Below are positions 6,322 through 8,703 of a stretch of 8,703 nt of DNA, piece after piece. This stretch comes from Thermotogae bacterium (GTDB taxonomy: Bacteria; Thermotogota; Thermotogae; Thermotogales; DSM-5069). Each line of letters opens with the position of its first letter. Positions within the stretch are counted from its first letter, which is position 1. Both the position numbers and the translations under genes were made by a program. The stretch covers positions 1 through 8,703 of the forward strand of contig QNAO01000027.1 of the NCBI GenBank assembly GCA_003641785.1. The letters run 5' to 3'. The notes beneath the pieces are model-generated. The model worked only from the letters and a program-made list of their open reading frames with translations, made no database searches and was not told the origin of the DNA.

Positions 6322-6920
6322 ACTATCTCTTCTTCATCGCTGAGAAATCGGTATAATTGAGGTTCCTTTGCGATTATCATTGCTATTGCCTGAATGATGT
6401 TTTCCTTTGTTTCCCGGCCCAACTGCGGGTCTTTGTATCCTTTCACAAGATACCTCAGAGAAGAATCGCTGCTAATATGAGCCAGAGCCATAACAGCTTG
6501 GTCGGCAAGCTCCTCTTTGTAATCATCCTCTGTTAGAAAGTATCCAAGAATATCAACGAACTTTTCGCCGTCTCCTAACTTCGCGAGCGCTTCGTATATT
6601 ACCAACAACTCCTGTTCCGTGTTGTAACGATCCATAATTTCATATAGATGTTGCTTTATAGATCTTTCGCCGAAATTTGAGAGTACATCTATCAGGTACA
6701 GGAGCAGAATGTCCTTCTTTCTTCTCTCTTTAAGACGGGATCGGAATATCTCAAGCAGAGGTTTGCGAGCTTTATCTCCCAGTGCATAGATAGATTCCAA
6801 AGCTATTTCCCTAACTTCCTGCTGTTCATCCTCCAGCAGCTCGATGAGTTTGGGAATCGCATCAACACCTTTTTGCTCAACAATACGCTCGATCAACTTC
6901 TTGTATTTTTCTAAAGCCAA
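6279..6920 (-). CDS. Small HEAT-repeat (alpha-solenoid) protein of unknown function, linked to sbcC
   Basis: A 213-residue, highly charged protein made almost wholly of paired amphipathic helices, typical of HEAT/PBS-lyase-like repeats that act as binding scaffolds. A clear unit is VDAIPKLIELLED followed by QEVREIALESIYALGD (about 19-49). Further pairs are seen at 51-83, 86-117 (ELLVIYEALAKLGD), 119-150 (ELADQAVMALAHIS) and 154-184. There is no signal peptide, membrane helix or catalytic motif. The start is TTG at 6920, with AAGGA six bases upstream inside the end of sbcC. The two genes overlap by 10 bp in different frames, so translation is probably coupled. The gene runs convergently into lepA and overlaps it by 26 bp, so its last eight codons share DNA with the lepA end. 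Function is not known; the position suggests a partner or accessory of SbcC, which is an inference from context only. Confidence 0.8.
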   Translation of the reverse strand: MALEKYKKLIERIVEQKGVDAIPKLIELLEDEQQEVREIALESIYALGDKARKPLLEIFRSRLKERRKKDILLLYLIDVLSNFGERSIKQHLYEIMDRYNTEQELLVIYEALAKLGDGEKFVDILGYFLTEDDYKEELADQAVMALAHISSDSSLRYLVKGYKDPQLGRETKENIIQAIAMIIAKEPQLYRFLSDEEEIVKKLKEFTSPAHQS

Positions 6921-8703
6921 TGAACTTCCTTCCCCCCTTCAACAACCAACTTTCTTTCGAAGTAATCCGCGAATTCTGGGTCATGCGTGACAAAACCTAT
7001 CACTTTGTTAAGGCCTTCCAGCTTTCTCAAAATTTCTGATACCTTTTCTTTGTTAACCTGGTCCAATGACGAAAAACCTTCATCTACAAAGAACGCCTCC
7101 ATTTCTCCCGCGGCTGTTTCCGCCACTGAAACCGCTAAAGCAAGGGAAACGAGGGTTTTCTCACCGCCAGAAAGTCCTGAAGCGTCTCTCACAGTATCAA
7201 CATCACGGATTGTGAATCCCTTTTCACTGAGGGCAAGGGAAAATCTGCCTTCGGTCAATCTGTCGAGTAACATGTTCGCCCTCTCTATTACATTGCTCAG
7301 AGCAGATCTAACTAAGTATGCCTGAAATTCCGCGCTTCCAAGGGACTTCTTGACCAGTGAGAGGATCTCCAATTCTTTCTGAACTTCTGAAACAGAGGTA
7401 TCCAGTTCTCTTTTTTTGGTTCCCAATTCTTTCAAACGGACTACACTCTGTTCAGTTATCGTTTTCTGACGTATGATTTCCTCTTTTTTTTCTTCGAGAT
7501 ACAAGATATCTTGCTCAAGCTTCCTGACAGAGTCTTCAAGGTTAACGCCAGTGTCACCAACAACTTTCAAAAGCTCTTCAACTCTTGTTCTCAGCTGACT
7601 GATCTGTGTCCTAACAGTCTGAAGTTTTTCCTCGCTTCCACTGATTTCAAGAGCTATGTATCTGTGATAATCTTTCTCGGATAGGCCTTTTTCAGCCAGT
7701 TTTGAAGCAAATACTTTTCGTGCAACGCGATAGTCTTTCTGCAACTCTTTGAGTTCTTCACGACGCTGACTCACCGTCAATTTCAATTGCTCCACTGCTC
7801 TGATGTTTTCTTCAAGTTTGCCCTCTTGCCTTTCAATCTGGGAATGAATCTTTCTTTCCTGCGCCACAAGGGTTTCGAGCTTCTGAGTAAGTTGTTTCAT
7901 CTGATCTGCGTTCTTATCGTCATAACCCAGTGTTCTCAGTTTTTCCAACAACAGTTCAGCCTGTTCGGTAAGAGATTCTTTTTGCTTGGTTCTATCACTG
8001 ATCATTTTCTGTGTCTGTTCTTTTGATATTTCCAAGTAATTCAGTTTTGATCTGAATTCAGCCGCTTTATCCTTAATACTCTCTTCTTTTTGCCGAAGCT
8101 CTCTGTAAAGCGCAATATCTGCTTGTCGGTGTTCTTTGTGGTGCCTCTTTGTGTATATGTTTCCGCACACAGGGCACACATCTCCATCGTTCAGCTCTCT
8201 TGTAATCTCGTTCGCCATCCACAGTACGGCATTGTTCTTCAGAGCTCGGATCCTTTCTGAAATTCTTTCAAGTTGCGTTTCCAATTGTTCAAGAGATTCA
8301 CGATGTCTTTTTATGGAAGAATTTGTTTCACTCAGCGATTCACTGAGTTTCCTCAACTCCTCGTCGGTGAATGTGATCTGAGTTTTCAGTTTTTCCAATT
8401 CTTTCAATGTGGGGCGAGCCAGTTCTTCAATTTTTCTCAATTCTTCGATCCGTTCTTTGATTGTCTTTTGCTCTTGAATTAGATTCTCTTGATCTTCTCT
8501 CAGTTCTTCAAGTGATTTTCTTGCAGTTGTGATACTCCGCCGCAAATTTGAGATTTCGCGGTCTATCTGATCGCAGGAGCTTTTAGCAGATGAGTACCTC
8601 TCCTTCACGTGTTCCAGCCTGAGAAAATCACCTTCTATTGATTTTGCAAGCCTTATCATCTTTTCAAGTTTTGCCTGAGAACAGAGCTTTTCTTCCTCTT
8701 TGA
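6911..8703 (-). CDS. sbcC: SbcC/Rad50-like ATPase, C-terminal part (cut by the right window edge)
   Basis: SMC-like subunit of the SbcCD (Mre11-Rad50) nuclease, which opens hairpins and processes broken DNA ends. The frame is open to the edge and gives 596 residues; the N-terminal ATPase lobe with Walker A lies outside. ATG at 8659 is internal, since coding sequence of the same character continues upstream. In order: heptad-rich coiled coil (about 8703-8200), zinc hook CPVC (8165-8176) with a His-rich flank, returning coiled coil (about 8130-7340), then the C-terminal ATPase lobe. That lobe has the signature LSGGEK (about 7157-7174), Walker B EAFFVDEGF (7073-7099), D-loop SSLD, and the H-loop THD with His at 6983-6985. 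All C-lobe motifs are intact, so it should be functional. The rest of the gene should hold roughly 250 more residues if it is like Thermotoga SbcC. sbcD is not in the window. The stop overlaps the start of the HEAT gene. Confidence 0.95.
   Translation of the reverse strand, partial: KEEEKLCSQAKLEKMIRLAKSIEGDFLRLEHVKERYSSAKSSCDQIDREISNLRRSITTARKSLEELREDQENLIQEQKTIKERIEELRKIEELARPTLKELEKLKTQITFTDEELRKLSESLSETNSSIKRHRESLEQLETQLERISERIRALKNNAVLWMANEITRELNDGDVCPVCGNIYTKRHHKEHRQADIALYRELRQKEESIKDKAAEFRSKLNYLEISKEQTQKMISDRTKQKESLTEQAELLLEKLRTLGYDDKNADQMKQLTQKLETLVAQERKIHSQIERQEGKLEENIRAVEQLKLTVSQRREELKELQKDYRVARKVFASKLAEKGLSEKDYHRYIALEISGSEEKLQTVRTQISQLRTRVEELLKVVGDTGVNLEDSVRKLEQDILYLEEKKEEIIRQKTITEQSVVRLKELGTKKRELDTSVSEVQKELEILSLVKKSLGSAEFQAYLVRSALSNVIERANMLLDRLTEGRFSLALSEKGFTIRDVDTVRDASGLSGGEKTLVSLALAVSVAETAAGEMEAFFVDEGFSSLDQVNKEKVSEILRKLEGLNKVIGFVTHDPEFADYFERKLVVEGGKEVHWL

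Noticed and set aside
8657..8659. ATG at 8659 as the true start of the SbcC-like protein.
   Set aside because: The frame stays open to the window edge with the same Glu/Lys-rich coiled-coil character, there is no ribosome site before it, and a functional SbcC needs an N-terminal Walker A lobe.
1..8703. CRISPR arrays, tRNA/rRNA genes, insertion sequences, attachment sites, prophage or toxin-antitoxin genes.
   Set aside because: I looked on both strands for spaced direct repeats, cloverleaf-like segments, terminal inverted repeats and typical proteins and saw none; nearly all of the DNA is taken by six housekeeping-type genes.

Overview
The window looks like a chromosomal segment of a thermophilic Thermotogota bacterium (Thermotoga/Pseudothermotoga type). 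The strongest pointer is the partial membrane pyrophosphatase at the left edge. Its residues fall at the same positions, as I recall them, as in the Thermotoga maritima Na+-pumping enzyme (R191, D202, D232, D236, D243, E246). Dense packing, short gaps, strong purine-rich Shine-Dalgarno sites and moderate GC fit this. The assignment comes from reading the sequence, not from a database search, and I do not name a species.

Layout, left to right. (1) Positions 1-3316, minus strand: a class A penicillin-binding protein (3316-1385) followed after 38 bp by hppA, the ion-pumping pyrophosphatase, which runs off the left edge. (2) Positions 3317-3460: the only real intergenic region, 144 bp, carrying promoter-like elements for both divergent directions and two dyad symmetries. 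(3) Positions 3461-6304, plus strand: a P1-family (DmpA/BapA-like) self-cleaving aminopeptidase and, 27 bp later, lepA (elongation factor 4). (4) Positions 8703-6279, minus strand: the C-terminal two thirds or so of an SbcC/Rad50-like ATPase, which enters from the right edge, and a small HEAT-repeat protein whose start overlaps the sbcC stop. The HEAT gene converges on lepA and overlaps its 3' end by 26 bp.

How they work together: the PBP builds peptidoglycan outside the membrane, and the pyrophosphatase turns PPi hydrolysis into an ion gradient at the membrane. LepA acts on ribosomes and the P1 peptidase on peptides. SbcC (with SbcD, not seen here) acts on DNA ends. Co-transcription within each pair is inferred from spacing; shared function is not shown.

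Most of the window is housekeeping. I found no CRISPR array, RNA gene, insertion sequence, phage gene or toxin-antitoxin pair, and nothing I would call a new system. The points most worth a second look are the HEAT-repeat protein translationally linked to sbcC, the compact divergent regulatory region, a probable CTG start that restores the membrane anchor of the PBP, and a lepA terminator that appears to lie inside the neighbouring gene. Four of the five starts in the window are read as non-ATG. There is no gene-free stretch longer than 300 bases.
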